A DNA stretch of 64,000 nucleotides from Dethiosulfatibacter aminovorans DSM 17477 (GTDB lineage Bacteria; Bacillota; Clostridia; Tissierellales; Dethiosulfatibacteraceae): positions 1-64,000 of the forward strand of contig NZ_FQZL01000013.1 in NCBI RefSeq assembly GCF_900142005.1, read 5' to 3'. The translations under genes were made by a program, and so were the position numbers. A model generated the notes under the pieces. It had not been told where the DNA came from. It saw only the letters and a list, made by a program, of their open reading frames with translations, and made no database searches. Shown piece by piece: positions 9,249 to 17,098 of this stretch (positions are counted from its first letter, which is position 1; each line of letters opens with the position of its first letter).

Positions 9249-9288
9249 AAAAACACAGAATCTGCAATTGAGTCAGATTCCATGTTTT
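9249..9288. terminator. Terminator after the ornithine cyclodeaminase family gene
   Basis: Inverted repeat GAATCTG / CAGATTC extended by AAAACA / TGTTTT across a small internal loop. Read on the minus strand it ends in a T-rich tract, which fits termination of the upstream minus-strand gene before the regulator promoter. Confidence 0.7.
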
Positions 9289-9324
9289 GTTATAGTTGAT
9301 TTATTTTATTATCATGGGGTTTGA

Positions 9325-10278
9325 TTATTTGATTCCTGCTGCTTTTTGGTAGATGTATGTAGCGGATGCGATATCTTCTACTGCAAGTCCCATTCCTTCG
9401 AACATTGTTATTTCGGTATCTGTCTCTCTTGCGCCTGCTTTGCCAAGGAGCACATCTCCGATTTCTGCAACTATGTGGTCATCTGATATTTTGCCTTCGC
9501 TTAGAGGGACTAGATAGTCACTGCTTTCTCCGGTACAAGATTCCTTTTTGTCCACATACAGTCTTGCCTGTGCAACGGCATCACTGTCGATTTCCCTGTA
9601 GGCTTTGGCAGATGCTCCGATTGCGTTGATATGAGTTCCAGGCTTCAGCCATTCTCCCTTAAGAACGGGCTCTTTTGCAAGGGTTACTGTTGTTACTACA
9701 TCTGAGTTTGAAACCACTTCTTCTGCGTTGTTGCATACTATGACTTTTACATTATGCTTTTCTGACATTTCCTCTGCGAATTTCTCGGCTGCTTCCTTAT
9801 GAAGGTCCCATACCCTAATTTCTTCGACATCCCTTACCAGCATAAGCGATTCAACATGGTTTCTTGCCTGCACTCCGGCGCCAAGGAATCCAAGCTTGTT
9901 TGCATCCTTTCTTGCCAGAAGGTCCGTCGCAACTGCTGTTACAGATGCAGTTCTAAGTGCTGTTATTGATATACAGTCTATTGTGGCCTTTTCCTGTCCG
10001 TCTTCTGCACTGAAAAGAAGGACAACTCCCTGGTGAGATGGGAGGTTTTTTGCGTGGTTGGATGGCAATATGGTTATGAGTTTGACTCCGAAATATCCCT
10101 TTTCGTTCAAGTAGGCAGGCATCAGGAGGTAAAAATCGTCTCCGGCAAGTTTGTTCATGGATCTTAATGACATAGAAGCCTTTCCTTCGTTAAGATCCAT
10201 TAGTGTTCCCTTCATGAGTTCGATACATTCTTTCATTGATAGAAGTTCTCTGACTTCTTCTTTTCCAATTACTAGCAT
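9325..10278 (-). CDS. Ornithine cyclodeaminase / mu-crystallin family protein
   Basis: A 317-aa NAD(P)-binding enzyme. The Rossmann motif LGFLGAGVQARNHVESL (about residue 130) and the C-terminal DVLLGKAGARETDTEITMFEGMG are diagnostic of the family, which contains ornithine cyclodeaminases, alanine dehydrogenases and imine reductases, so the substrate is open. These enzymes form or consume imines, and the divergent neighbour encodes an imine deaminase (RidA), a sensible pairing. Its promoter overlaps a 15-bp palindrome that may bind one of the nearby YheO-type regulators. The start ATG at 10278 has a GAAGGGAG site. Confidence 0.88.
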   Translation of the reverse strand: MLVIGKEEVRELLSMKECIELMKGTLMDLNEGKASMSLRSMNKLAGDDFYLLMPAYLNEKGYFGVKLITILPSNHAKNLPSHQGVVLLFSAEDGQEKATIDCISITALRTASVTAVATDLLARKDANKLGFLGAGVQARNHVESLMLVRDVEEIRVWDLHKEAAEKFAEEMSEKHNVKVIVCNNAEEVVSNSDVVTTVTLAKEPVLKGEWLKPGTHINAIGASAKAYREIDSDAVAQARLYVDKKESCTGESSDYLVPLSEGKISDDHIVAEIGDVLLGKAGARETDTEITMFEGMGLAVEDIASATYIYQKAAGIK

Positions 10279-10326
10279 TTAAATTCTCCCTTCAAATATA
10301 TATTTTATTTTCATTGACTTAATAAA

Positions 10327-10363
10327 TTATTATCATAATAACAAAAAATTAACAAAATGTCAA
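10327..10363 (-). promoter_or_regulatory. Promoter and overlapping palindromic operator of the cyclodeaminase gene
   Basis: On the minus strand a consensus TTGACA (10358-10363), 17-bp spacer and TATTAT (10335-10340). The -10 hexamer is buried in a perfect palindrome TTATTAT-C-ATAATAA (10327-10341), an ideal place for a repressor. The 11-bp core ATTATCATAAT recurs upstream of the second RidA gene at 11804-11814. Confidence 0.6.
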
Positions 10364-10440
10364 ACTGGGGAGTGGATTTTTGCAAAAATATCGACAATGT
10401 TCACATAATAAATACAAATGTATTTACCTTAAATATAATG

Positions 10441-10469
10441 ATGACAAAAACGTAACAATACTGTATAAT
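10441..10469 (+). promoter_or_regulatory. Promoter of the first RidA gene
   Basis: ATGACA (10441-10446), 17-bp spacer, perfect TATAAT (10464-10469). Transcription would start near 10476, giving a leader of about 70 nt that contains the hairpin at 10498-10523. Confidence 0.6.
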
Positions 10470-10497
10470 CTAAATAATAACCAAGAAATTAAATTTA

Positions 10498-10523
10498 AGT
10501 AATGAGAAAAAATTCTTATTACT
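10498..10523 (+). promoter_or_regulatory. Hairpin in the leader of the first RidA gene
   Basis: An 11-bp stem AGTAATGAGAA / TTCTTATTACT with one G-U pair and an AAAA loop, ending 13 nt before the AGGGAGG ribosome site. There is no T-tract, so mRNA stabilisation or translational control is more likely than termination. Confidence 0.4.
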
Positions 10524-10547
10524 GAATGAATGGACAGGGAGGAATAG

Positions 10548-10925
10548 ATGAAAAAAGTAATATCAACAAAGAATGCGCCATCGGCTGTTGGACCGTATTC
10601 ACAGGGAATTGAAGCAAATGATACATTGTTTGTATCCATGCAGATACCTTTTGTTCCGGAAACAATGACTTGTGTAGGGGATGATATTGAATCCCAGACG
10701 AGGAGATGTCTTGAGAATATAAGGGGAATAGTTGAAGAAGCGGGATATGAGTTGGAGGACATAGTCAAATGTCAGTGTTTTCTGGCTGACATCAATGATT
10801 TTGTTGCCATGAACGGTGTTTATGAAGATTTTTTTGAAGGACACAAGCCTTCCAGAAGTGTAATTGAAGCTTCAAAGCTTCCAAAAGGGGCAAGAATCTG
10901 TATAGATGCTGTAGCTGTAAAATAA
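10548..10925 (+). CDS. RidA family reactive-imine deaminase (copy 1)
   Basis: A 125-aa trimeric YjgF/YER057c/UK114 family protein. RidA hydrolyses reactive 2-aminoacrylate and other enamines or imines formed by PLP enzymes, releasing ammonia and an oxo-acid. The motifs SAVGPYSQGIEAN at the N terminus and HKPSRSVIEASKLPKGARI, containing the catalytic-type Arg, are present. An AGGGAGGA ribosome site precedes the ATG. It is divergent from the ornithine cyclodeaminase family gene and followed by a terminator; a second, similar copy is at 11906. Confidence 0.93.
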   Translation: MKKVISTKNAPSAVGPYSQGIEANDTLFVSMQIPFVPETMTCVGDDIESQTRRCLENIRGIVEEAGYELEDIVKCQCFLADINDFVAMNGVYEDFFEGHKPSRSVIEASKLPKGARICIDAVAVK

Positions 10926-10950
10926 GATGAAATATTGTTGCAAATAGAAC

Positions 10951-10997
10951 AACTGTTGCCGGATTGATTATGATATCAACCTGACAACAGTTTTTTT
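10951..10997. terminator. Terminator between RidA copy 1 and YheO copy 2
   Basis: Stem AACTGTTG / CAACAGTT with a 26-nt partly self-pairing loop and a seven-T run that overlaps the stop codon of the convergent gene. Confidence 0.75.
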
Positions 10998-11628
10998 AAC
11001 TCAATTCCTTAAGGTAACGATAGAGTGTGGGTTCTGAAATTTCCAGGCTTCTGGCTGCTTCTGAAGCTCCGCCCTTTATGTCGAAGAGTCCCTTTTCCTG
11101 CATCTGTCTTACTACCTCGATCTTTTCTTTCTTTTTCATCCTACTAATGGAAATATTTTGTGTTTTCAATACATCCTGGATTATGGACTCGGAAAATGAT
11201 GAAACGGGAGCTGAAATTTCCTCCTGGTAGTCCGATGTTGTCTTGGAGAAATATTTTTCCAGTTTGCCGAACTGTTCCTTGAATTCCAGATAATCCGTCA
11301 CATCGTTGTTTATGCAAAGGAAGCCTTGAAGGGTGCCCTCGTCATCCTTGATGAAATATGTTGAGGAAATGAACTTGCGCCCGCCTTTACCCTTTCCTTC
11401 ATAATTGACGATATAGTTCTTCTCTTCGTACTCCTTCTCATTGAGTATCATAAGTGAAAGATCCGTGAATGAATCTCCTACTTTCCTGCCTGAGATATGA
11501 CTCTTGTCTATCCATATTATTGAACTTTCCGGTGAACTAATATCATGGATTACTACTTCGCTGTTGTCTCCCATGACTTGGCTGATGAATTCTCCGATGA
11601 CAATATATTTTTTGAAAATATCCTTCAA
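10996..11628 (-). CDS. YheO-type PAS / HTH_22 transcriptional regulator (copy 2)
   Basis: A 210-aa paralogue of the regulator at 8499-9164, with the same two domains: YheO-like PAS (SEVVIHDISSPESSIIWI, HISGRKVGDSFTDL) and C-terminal HTH_22 (ASEAARSLEISEPTLYRYLKEL). It is transcribed divergently from the second RidA gene across a 277-bp region containing a palindrome shared with the cyclodeaminase promoter. By family (DauR) it probably acts on neighbouring amino-acid or imine metabolism genes. The start ATG at 11628 was chosen by alignment with copy 1; the ribosome site is weak. Confidence 0.9.
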   Translation of the reverse strand: MKDIFKKYIVIGEFISQVMGDNSEVVIHDISSPESSIIWIDKSHISGRKVGDSFTDLSLMILNEKEYEEKNYIVNYEGKGKGGRKFISSTYFIKDDEGTLQGFLCINNDVTDYLEFKEQFGKLEKYFSKTTSDYQEEISAPVSSFSESIIQDVLKTQNISISRMKKKEKIEVVRQMQEKGLFDIKGGASEAARSLEISEPTLYRYLKELS

Positions 11629-11803
11629 TTAATATCACATCCTAATAGTTTATAATATATTATACTACAGTAAATTTATTCACATGGCAATAGTTAGATT
11701 GTCTGTTGCTTCTTTTGAAGTCCTGGAATTTCAAAGCATAGAGCTGAGATGAATATATGGAGGAATATGAGAGGGTTAATAAAAATACATTGTTGATAAA
11801 AAT

Positions 11804-11854
11804 ATTATCATAATGAAAAAAATACTTGCAATTTATTGGCGAAAGTACTATACT
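11804..11854 (+). promoter_or_regulatory. Promoter of RidA copy 2 with upstream palindrome
   Basis: TTGCAA (11826-11831), 17-bp spacer, TATACT (11849-11854). The palindrome ATTAT-C-ATAAT at 11804-11814 ends 11 bp before the -35 and is identical to the core of the element over the cyclodeaminase -10. This placement suits an activator here and a repressor there. Confidence 0.55.
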
Positions 11855-11905
11855 ATTATTGAGAGGTAGGAAAAAACTACCCGGAATGAATTAGGAGGCA
11901 TATTC

Positions 11906-12301
11906 ATGATAGAAGAAAGAACAAAGAAGAATTTTGTAGCAACAAGTGATGCGCCGGCGGCAATAGGACCATATTCCCAGGCAGTTGAAGTCAAGGGTAC
12001 ACTTTATGTGTCGGGACAGATTCCATTCGATCCAAAGACCATGACACTTGTAAGTGAAGATATTGCAGAGCAGACAAAGCAGTCCCTTGCAAACATCAAG
12101 GCCATAATCACTGAAGCAGGATATGAAGTGAAGGATATAGTCAAATGCCAGTGTTTCCTCAAGGACATGAACGACTTTGTTGCAATGAACGAAGTATATG
12201 CAGAGTTCTTCGGAGATCACAAGCCTGCAAGAGCGGCAGTGGAGGTAGCAAGACTTCCAAAAGACGTTAAGATTGAAATTGACGCAATAGCTGTGAAGTA
12301 A
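11906..12301 (+). CDS. RidA family reactive-imine deaminase (copy 2)
   Basis: A 131-aa RidA/YjgF protein: [28 protein letters not shown], and [19 protein letters not shown]. It is clearly a paralogue of copy 1 (shared KCQCFL and NDFVAMN) and the closer to the family consensus. Role as for copy 1: hydrolysis of enamines or imines leaking from PLP enzymes such as threonine or serine dehydratases. A TTAGGAGG site precedes the ATG. It is divergent from YheO-type copy 2 and followed by a hairpin. Confidence 0.94.
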   Translation: MIEERTKKNFVATSDAPAAIGPYSQAVEVKGTLYVSGQIPFDPKTMTLVSEDIAEQTKQSLANIKAIITEAGYEVKDIVKCQCFLKDMNDFVAMNEVYAEFFGDHKPARAAVEVARLPKDVKIEIDAIAVK

Positions 12302-12326
12302 GTGAAACTTGAATAATAAACATCCC

Positions 12327-12364
12327 TAATCCCGTGGTATAATGATACTGCGGGATTATTACTT
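12327..12364 (+). terminator. Terminator after RidA copy 2
   Basis: Stem TAATCCCG / CGGGATTA with an internal GTAT/ATAC helix, followed by TTACTTTTTC. A TATAAT inside the loop looks like a -10 but has no -35 at proper distance. Confidence 0.65.
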
Positions 12365-12439
12365 TTTCAGTAATCCAATTGCAGCGGTAGACATAATATT
12401 CCACTACAACTCCCTATTTCAGCTTAGGAAAGATAAACT

Positions 12440-12554
12440 TACAAAACGCCTTGGAACGTTGGTGTTTTGCCACTGGTACAACAATTTTTTGTTTCTATAA
12501 ATGTGATTGTTGGTACCTATTATTCGAGACCTCGATGTTATACGAAATTACTCC
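12440..12554 (+). other. Hairpin-rich part of the 311-bp gap before the ABC-2 operon
   Basis: Three inverted repeats follow one another: AAAACGCC / GGTGTTTT (near 12441-12476), GGTACAACAAT / ATTGTTGGTACC (near 12476-12522, one bulged base), and TCGAG-AC-CTCGA (near 12525-12540). No open frame and no T-tract are present. They could form a structured 5' leader of the ABC operon or be the remnant of a mobile repeat; no convincing promoter was found. Confidence 0.4.
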
Positions 12555-12612
12555 GAAAATATTAAGTCCAGTATAGAAATCCAGTAAAGTCAAAAGTACA
12601 GGAGACATAGCC

Positions 12613-13536
12613 ATGATAAGAGTCAAAAACCTTAAGTATTCCTATGATAAAAAGAAATATGCAGTGGACGACATAAGCTTCCTGGTAAAAAAGGGCGAGG
12701 TCTTCGGTTTTCTTGGTCCAAACGGTGCGGGTAAGTCGACGACACAGAAGATTCTTACGGGACTTCTGCCCATTCAGGAAGGGAAAGCCCATGTTGCCGG
12801 CATGGAGGTCATGGGGCAGAGAAGTCGATTTTTTAACAAAATAGGAGTATCCTTTGAAATTGCAAATGCCTATGACAAGCTTACGGGACTTGAAAACCTG
12901 GAATACTATGCAGGCCTTTTTGATGTGGATACATTGGATTGCAATGAGCTGATAAAATCTGTCGGTCTGGAAGATGCAAAGGATGTGAGGGTAGGCAACT
13001 ATTCCAAGGGAATGAAGCAGAGGCTCATATTTGCACGGTCCATGATCAACAATCCGGAGGTCTGGTTTCTTGATGAGCCTGTTACAGGACTGGATCCTTC
13101 TTCAAGCAGGGATATTCTTGATATAATCAAAAGAAGGAACGAGGAGGGAACAACCATACTTCTGACGACCCATAATATGACTGTTGCCGAGGAACTGTGC
13201 CACAGAATAGCCTTCATGAACAACGGAAGGCTCATTGCAGTTGACACTCCAAGGAATCTCAAGCTTAAATACGGTGAAAAAAGAGTCAGGATAGAGTACA
13301 GGTCCGATGCTGAACATGGCAGGACTGGAGACAATGATAACATTGATTATGGAAAAGGCAGCAGAGGCATGAATGGTGATGGAAGTTTGATTTCCGAAGA
13401 CATTAGCCTGGAAAGCGAAGAGGGCAGGAAAAGGATAAAGGAGCTTGTGGATTTCGGGAAAATTGAGACCATTCATTCAGAAGAGGCAACCCTTGAGGAT
13501 ATTTTCATTGAACTGACGGGCAGGAGGCTGGTATAA
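12613..13536 (+). CDS. ABC-2 exporter ATP-binding protein
   Basis: A 307-aa ATPase. Walker A GPNGAGKST (about residue 36), signature NYSKGMKQRL (about 133), Walker B VWFLDEP and the switch His in LLTTHNM are complete. The C-terminal DUF4162-like tail (after residue 215) is characteristic of CcmA/NatA-type exporters of drugs, antibiotics or lipids. It is the first gene of a three-gene operon with two ABC-2 permeases; the next gene starts directly after its stop codon. The substrate is not predictable. Confidence 0.93.
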   Translation: MIRVKNLKYSYDKKKYAVDDISFLVKKGEVFGFLGPNGAGKSTTQKILTGLLPIQEGKAHVAGMEVMGQRSRFFNKIGVSFEIANAYDKLTGLENLEYYAGLFDVDTLDCNELIKSVGLEDAKDVRVGNYSKGMKQRLIFARSMINNPEVWFLDEPVTGLDPSSSRDILDIIKRRNEEGTTILLTTHNMTVAEELCHRIAFMNNGRLIAVDTPRNLKLKYGEKRVRIEYRSDAEHGRTGDNDNIDYGKGSRGMNGDGSLISEDISLESEEGRKRIKELVDFGKIETIHSEEATLEDIFIELTGRRLV

Positions 13537-14595
13537 ATGGGTCGGCGGTTTTATTCCACATTGAAAAAAGACATGAAGATTGCATGGAGGGAATATTTCT
13601 TCCATGTCACCATTATTACAGCAGCTGTTTTTTGTCTTGTTCTCAAGTTTATCATTCCATATACATTTGAAAACATAACCTTCTTCGTCTACATGGAGGA
13701 GGGAGCGCTACCCTTTGCGATTGACGGATTTGAATCGGAATTTTCTTCAGGTAATCTGACCTTTGTGGATTCAAGGGAGGACCTTGTTGAAAGGGTTGGA
13801 AAGAATACGGAAAGCTACGGTGCGGCAATTACAAAGGGAGATGAATATCCTGAAATAGAACTTGTTCTTCAGGGATATGAAAACAGCAGATTCAGAAATC
13901 TCATTGAGCTTCAGGTTGAGAGAGGATTGTCTGAATTTCTTAAAGGCAACTTCTTCTACAGGATGGATTACCGGGTGAAGGTGCTGAATCCACAGTATGG
14001 GAGCAGGATTCTTTCATATAGTGATGTATTGCTGCCTTTGTTCATAGTAATGGAGTCATCATTCATCGGATACTTTCTTATAGCCGTACTTCTTTTCATG
14101 GAAAAGGAACAGCGCATGCACACTGCATTTCTCGTTTCACCTGGAAGGGCGGGTGAACACCTTCTTTCAAAAGTGGTTGTCATGCTTGTCCTGGGACTCA
14201 TATCGGCCTTTGGTACGGTTATTTTTCTTAGAGGCTTTGATTTCAATCCTGTATATCTCTTCATGTTTCTTGCAGTGTCGTCGTTTTTCGGCTCGTCACT
14301 GGGATTGCTTATAGGGAGCTTTTTCGATACCTTGTCAAAGTCGACATTATGGGTCATGGCTACCATGGCTGTAATTGCCATCCCTGTTATTTCATACATA
14401 TATCCTGCATTTGCACCTATATGGGTAAAAGTCATACCCACATATACAATGATATATGCAGCTGCAGAGGCATTTGTTGATTCTGGTGGAGGAGCTGTTT
14501 TTTATAAAAATCTGTCATTGATCCTTGTGGAGGGGATGGGGATTTTTGCACTGGCCCATTATTTTTTCAGGAGGGCCTTGCTGCGCAAGAACTAG
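13537..14595 (+). CDS. ABC-2 type exporter permease (first)
   Basis: A 352-aa membrane protein with one N-terminal transmembrane helix (about 24-44), a large extracytoplasmic domain (about 45-160) and five to six C-terminal helices, the layout of ABC-2/YhaP-type permeases. It starts at the base after the ATPase stop, with the AGGAGG site inside the ATPase gene. It probably forms a heterodimer with the product of 14604-15608. Confidence 0.88.
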   Translation: MGRRFYSTLKKDMKIAWREYFFHVTIITAAVFCLVLKFIIPYTFENITFFVYMEEGALPFAIDGFESEFSSGNLTFVDSREDLVERVGKNTESYGAAITKGDEYPEIELVLQGYENSRFRNLIELQVERGLSEFLKGNFFYRMDYRVKVLNPQYGSRILSYSDVLLPLFIVMESSFIGYFLIAVLLFMEKEQRMHTAFLVSPGRAGEHLLSKVVVMLVLGLISAFGTVIFLRGFDFNPVYLFMFLAVSSFFGSSLGLLIGSFFDTLSKSTLWVMATMAVIAIPVISYIYPAFAPIWVKVIPTYTMIYAAAEAFVDSGGGAVFYKNLSLILVEGMGIFALAHYFFRRALLRKN

Positions 14596-14603
14596 GAGGT
14601 AAA

Positions 14604-15608
14604 ATGAAGATATCAAGAGTGTTTAAGGTTTTTAGAAGAGACACAATAAGCCTTGTCAGGGATTTCATGATATTCGTAACGGCAGTACTGCCCATAGTAC
14701 TTGCCATGGCTCTCAATCTATTCATTCCGGATGTTGAAAACGCCTCCATCAGATTTGTTGTGAATTCAAGTATAGATAGTGAGGTCATGGATGAGTTCGG
14801 AAAATACGGGGTGGTTGAGCTTGCGGGAACGAGAGAAGACCTCTATGAGAGAGTTGAGGGGTCTGACGAGGTTGCAGGAATCGACTATGTGGACGGTGAA
14901 TATGTCATAGTCCTTCAGGGCAATGAAAGGACAGTGTCAAGGAATACTGCAGCCATGATACTCGATGAATATTTCAATCCCGGAGAAATCCTTGTTGATG
15001 TGAAAATCACAGATGCAGGAGTGAAGGAATCTCCAATCAGAAGGCTCGGAACAATATTCATATTGTTGTTTTCCATGGTTGCGCCTGGACTTATGGTGGG
15101 AATAAATCTTGTAGAGGAGAAGGAATCAAATACTCTTTCCGCACTTAATGTTACACCCTTGACCAGGTGGGAGCTGTACAGCGGCAAGATAGCCGTTGGC
15201 CTTGCATTAAGCATGTTTCATGTATTTGCGGTAACATTCGTCATGGGTTATGGTGATGTGAATATGTTCATGCTTTTTGCCGCATTTCTGTCATCTGCAT
15301 TCATAGCAACCGTTCTTGGATTTCTGACAGGGGCAGTTGCAGAAAATCAGGTTGCTGCAATAGCCCTGGTGAAGCTGAGCTTCACCCCTGTAATGCTGTC
15401 CTTTGCAGGAGCCATAATCGTACCGGAAAGATGGCAGGTGTTTCTATACTGGTCCCCCTTCTACTGGGACTTCAAGGTTCTTGACGGGATACTGGCAAAA
15501 TCCATTGAATGGAGCCAGACGCTGTATTTTTGCGGGTTGATATTGTTGACTTCAGCAGCATTCTATCTTGTTTTCAGGAGGAAGATCATTAAAGGTCTTC
15601 AGGGGTAG
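14604..15608 (+). CDS. ABC-2 type exporter permease (second)
   Basis: A 334-aa membrane protein with the same arrangement as its neighbour: an N-terminal helix (about 22-40), an extracytoplasmic region to about residue 145, then six helices. The segment GINLVEEKESNTLSALNVTP is the conserved cytoplasmic coupling region of ABC-2 permeases. The start follows AACTAGGAGGTAAA. It is the last gene of the operon; no clear T-tract terminator follows. Confidence 0.88.
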   Translation: MKISRVFKVFRRDTISLVRDFMIFVTAVLPIVLAMALNLFIPDVENASIRFVVNSSIDSEVMDEFGKYGVVELAGTREDLYERVEGSDEVAGIDYVDGEYVIVLQGNERTVSRNTAAMILDEYFNPGEILVDVKITDAGVKESPIRRLGTIFILLFSMVAPGLMVGINLVEEKESNTLSALNVTPLTRWELYSGKIAVGLALSMFHVFAVTFVMGYGDVNMFMLFAAFLSSAFIATVLGFLTGAVAENQVAAIALVKLSFTPVMLSFAGAIIVPERWQVFLYWSPFYWDFKVLDGILAKSIEWSQTLYFCGLILLTSAAFYLVFRRKIIKGLQG

Positions 15609-15684
15609 AATTCTTTTGATTTTTTCATATTATATTGTTTTAATGCCGTATTCCTTGTGATATACTACATAGTTGGACAAGAAA

Positions 15685-15815
15685 GCGGCTCTGCCGCGTT
15701 ATCCGTGTCACACTTAATATAATTGACACGGATATTAAGAGGTCTAAGAAAGTCACCTTAACCGAGTAATACTAAAGCTTCAAGGGATTACTCATTTTTA
15801 ACTGTCTTAGACTAT
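15685..15815 (+). ncRNA. Structured leader upstream of the first molybdenum hydroxylase
   Basis: Successive inverted repeats in the 244-bp gap: GCGG-CTCTG-CCGC (15685-15697), ATCCGTGTCA / TGACACGGAT (10 bp, near 15701-15733), then a nested pair in which GTCTAAGA / TCTTAGAC (8 bp, near 15743-15812) encloses GAGTAAT / ATTACTC (7 bp, near 15764-15793) with asymmetric internal loops. This resembles a riboswitch-like fold. No known aptamer consensus (purine, Moco) was recognised and no T-tract follows, so translational control or RNA processing would be expected. Confidence 0.45.
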
Positions 15816-15852
15816 AAATAATCATAATCAATTGTGAATTTAGGAGCAAAAA

Positions 15853-16659
15853 ATGATCAGGATAAGAAGTTTGAACAAACCAAAGACAATGGAGGAAGCC
15901 TGGGAACTATACAGCAAAAACAAGAAAGCAAAGCTGATTGCCGGCGGAGCCTTCCTCAGGCTTTCAACAGACCTTTACATAGGAGAGGCCATAGACCTTT
16001 TCGACTTGAATTTGAATGGAATAAGGGAGACGGAGAATGAATTTACAGTGGGAGCAATGACTACCTTGAGGCAGTTGGAGACCGATGCTTCCCTAAACAG
16101 TTATTTCAACAACTATTTCTCAAAATCACTTGAAAATATTGTTGGTGTTCAGTTGAGGAATATAGCTACCATTGGAGGGACTGTATATCCCAGATATGGA
16201 TTTTCGGATCTGTTGACTGCACTCCTGGCGCTTGATGTGGATCTTCAGTTCTACAAAGCCGGAAGAATGAATCTTCAGGAGTATATGGAAAAGGGTCTTT
16301 TGGAAAAGGATATTCTGGTTGAAATTATTATAAAGAAAAATATCAGGAATGCAACCTTTGAGATGATGAGGAATTCAAAGGGAGATTATGCAATACTCAA
16401 TTGCGGGATATCCCTTTGTGATTGTAAATACAGGATTTCCATAGGTGGAAGACCGGGAAGAGCCGTTGTTGCAGAGGAAGCCATGGAGATACTTAATGCT
16501 GCAGAGGAAATGGGTGAAGAAACAATTGGAAAAGCCTGTGATGCAGTCGCAGGGCTGACCTATGGAACAAATATGCTTGGATCAGGACGGTACAGAAGTG
16601 CCGTAAGCAAGGTCCTTCTAAAGAGAGGAATTATGGAGGTTCTTGAAAATGATAATTAA
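15853..16659 (+). CDS. Molybdenum hydroxylase FAD subunit (set A)
   Basis: A 268-aa FAD-binding medium subunit of the xanthine dehydrogenase/CO dehydrogenase type. It passes electrons from the 2Fe-2S subunit to NAD or another acceptor. The flavin motifs IAGGAFLRLS (about residue 32), VGAMTTLRQLE and IATIGGTVY are visible, although the canonical AGGT of CoxM-like proteins is AGGA here. RBS AGGAG precedes the ATG. The gene overlaps the 2Fe-2S gene by 11 bp; the order FAD-FeS-Mo is the same as set C at 32086-35551, its closest relative in the window. Confidence 0.9.
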   Translation: MIRIRSLNKPKTMEEAWELYSKNKKAKLIAGGAFLRLSTDLYIGEAIDLFDLNLNGIRETENEFTVGAMTTLRQLETDASLNSYFNNYFSKSLENIVGVQLRNIATIGGTVYPRYGFSDLLTALLALDVDLQFYKAGRMNLQEYMEKGLLEKDILVEIIIKKNIRNATFEMMRNSKGDYAILNCGISLCDCKYRISIGGRPGRAVVAEEAMEILNAAEEMGEETIGKACDAVAGLTYGTNMLGSGRYRSAVSKVLLKRGIMEVLENDN

Positions 16660-17098
16660 TCTGAAAGTCAACGGAAAAAATATAAAGGTTGGTGTAAGGG
16701 CAGATGAATACCTTTCCGATACCTTGAGGAACAACGGATTTAAAAGCGTAAAAAGGGGATGCGACAAAAGCACCTGCGGAGCCTGTACGGTGCTTGTTGA
16801 CGGGGAGCCTGTACTTTCATGTTCATACTTCAGCCACCGGGCGGAAGGGAAGAGCATAACAACTCTTGAAGGGGTTTATGCAGAGGCCGAGAAGCTTGGA
16901 GAATACATAGTTAATGAAGGCGCGGATCAATGTGGATTCTGTACGCCGTCCCTTGCCTTGACTGCAATTGCCATGAAGAATGAGCTTGAAAACCCTACCG
17001 AGGAAGACATCAAGCACTACTTAAACGGCAATCTTTGCAGATGTACGGGTTATGAATCCCAGATGAAGAGCATCAAGAAATATCTGGAGGTGGAATGA
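16649..17098 (+). CDS. Molybdenum hydroxylase 2Fe-2S subunit (set A)
   Basis: A 149-aa small subunit with two [2Fe-2S] domains: the plant-type ferredoxin motif GCDKSTCGACTVLVDG with a further Cys in LSCSY, and the all-helical domain with CGFCTPS and LCRCTGYE. ATG at 16649 is preferred over TTG 16643 because GGAGG at 16635-16639 is then 9 nt away. It overlaps both neighbours and acts between the Mo and FAD subunits. Confidence 0.95.
   Translation: MIINLKVNGKNIKVGVRADEYLSDTLRNNGFKSVKRGCDKSTCGACTVLVDGEPVLSCSYFSHRAEGKSITTLEGVYAEAEKLGEYIVNEGADQCGFCTPSLALTAIAMKNELENPTEEDIKHYLNGNLCRCTGYESQMKSIKKYLEVE

Noticed and set aside
12341-12346. TATAAT as promoter of the ABC-2 operon
   Set aside because: It lies within the loop of the RidA terminator and lacks a -35 at 16-18 bp.
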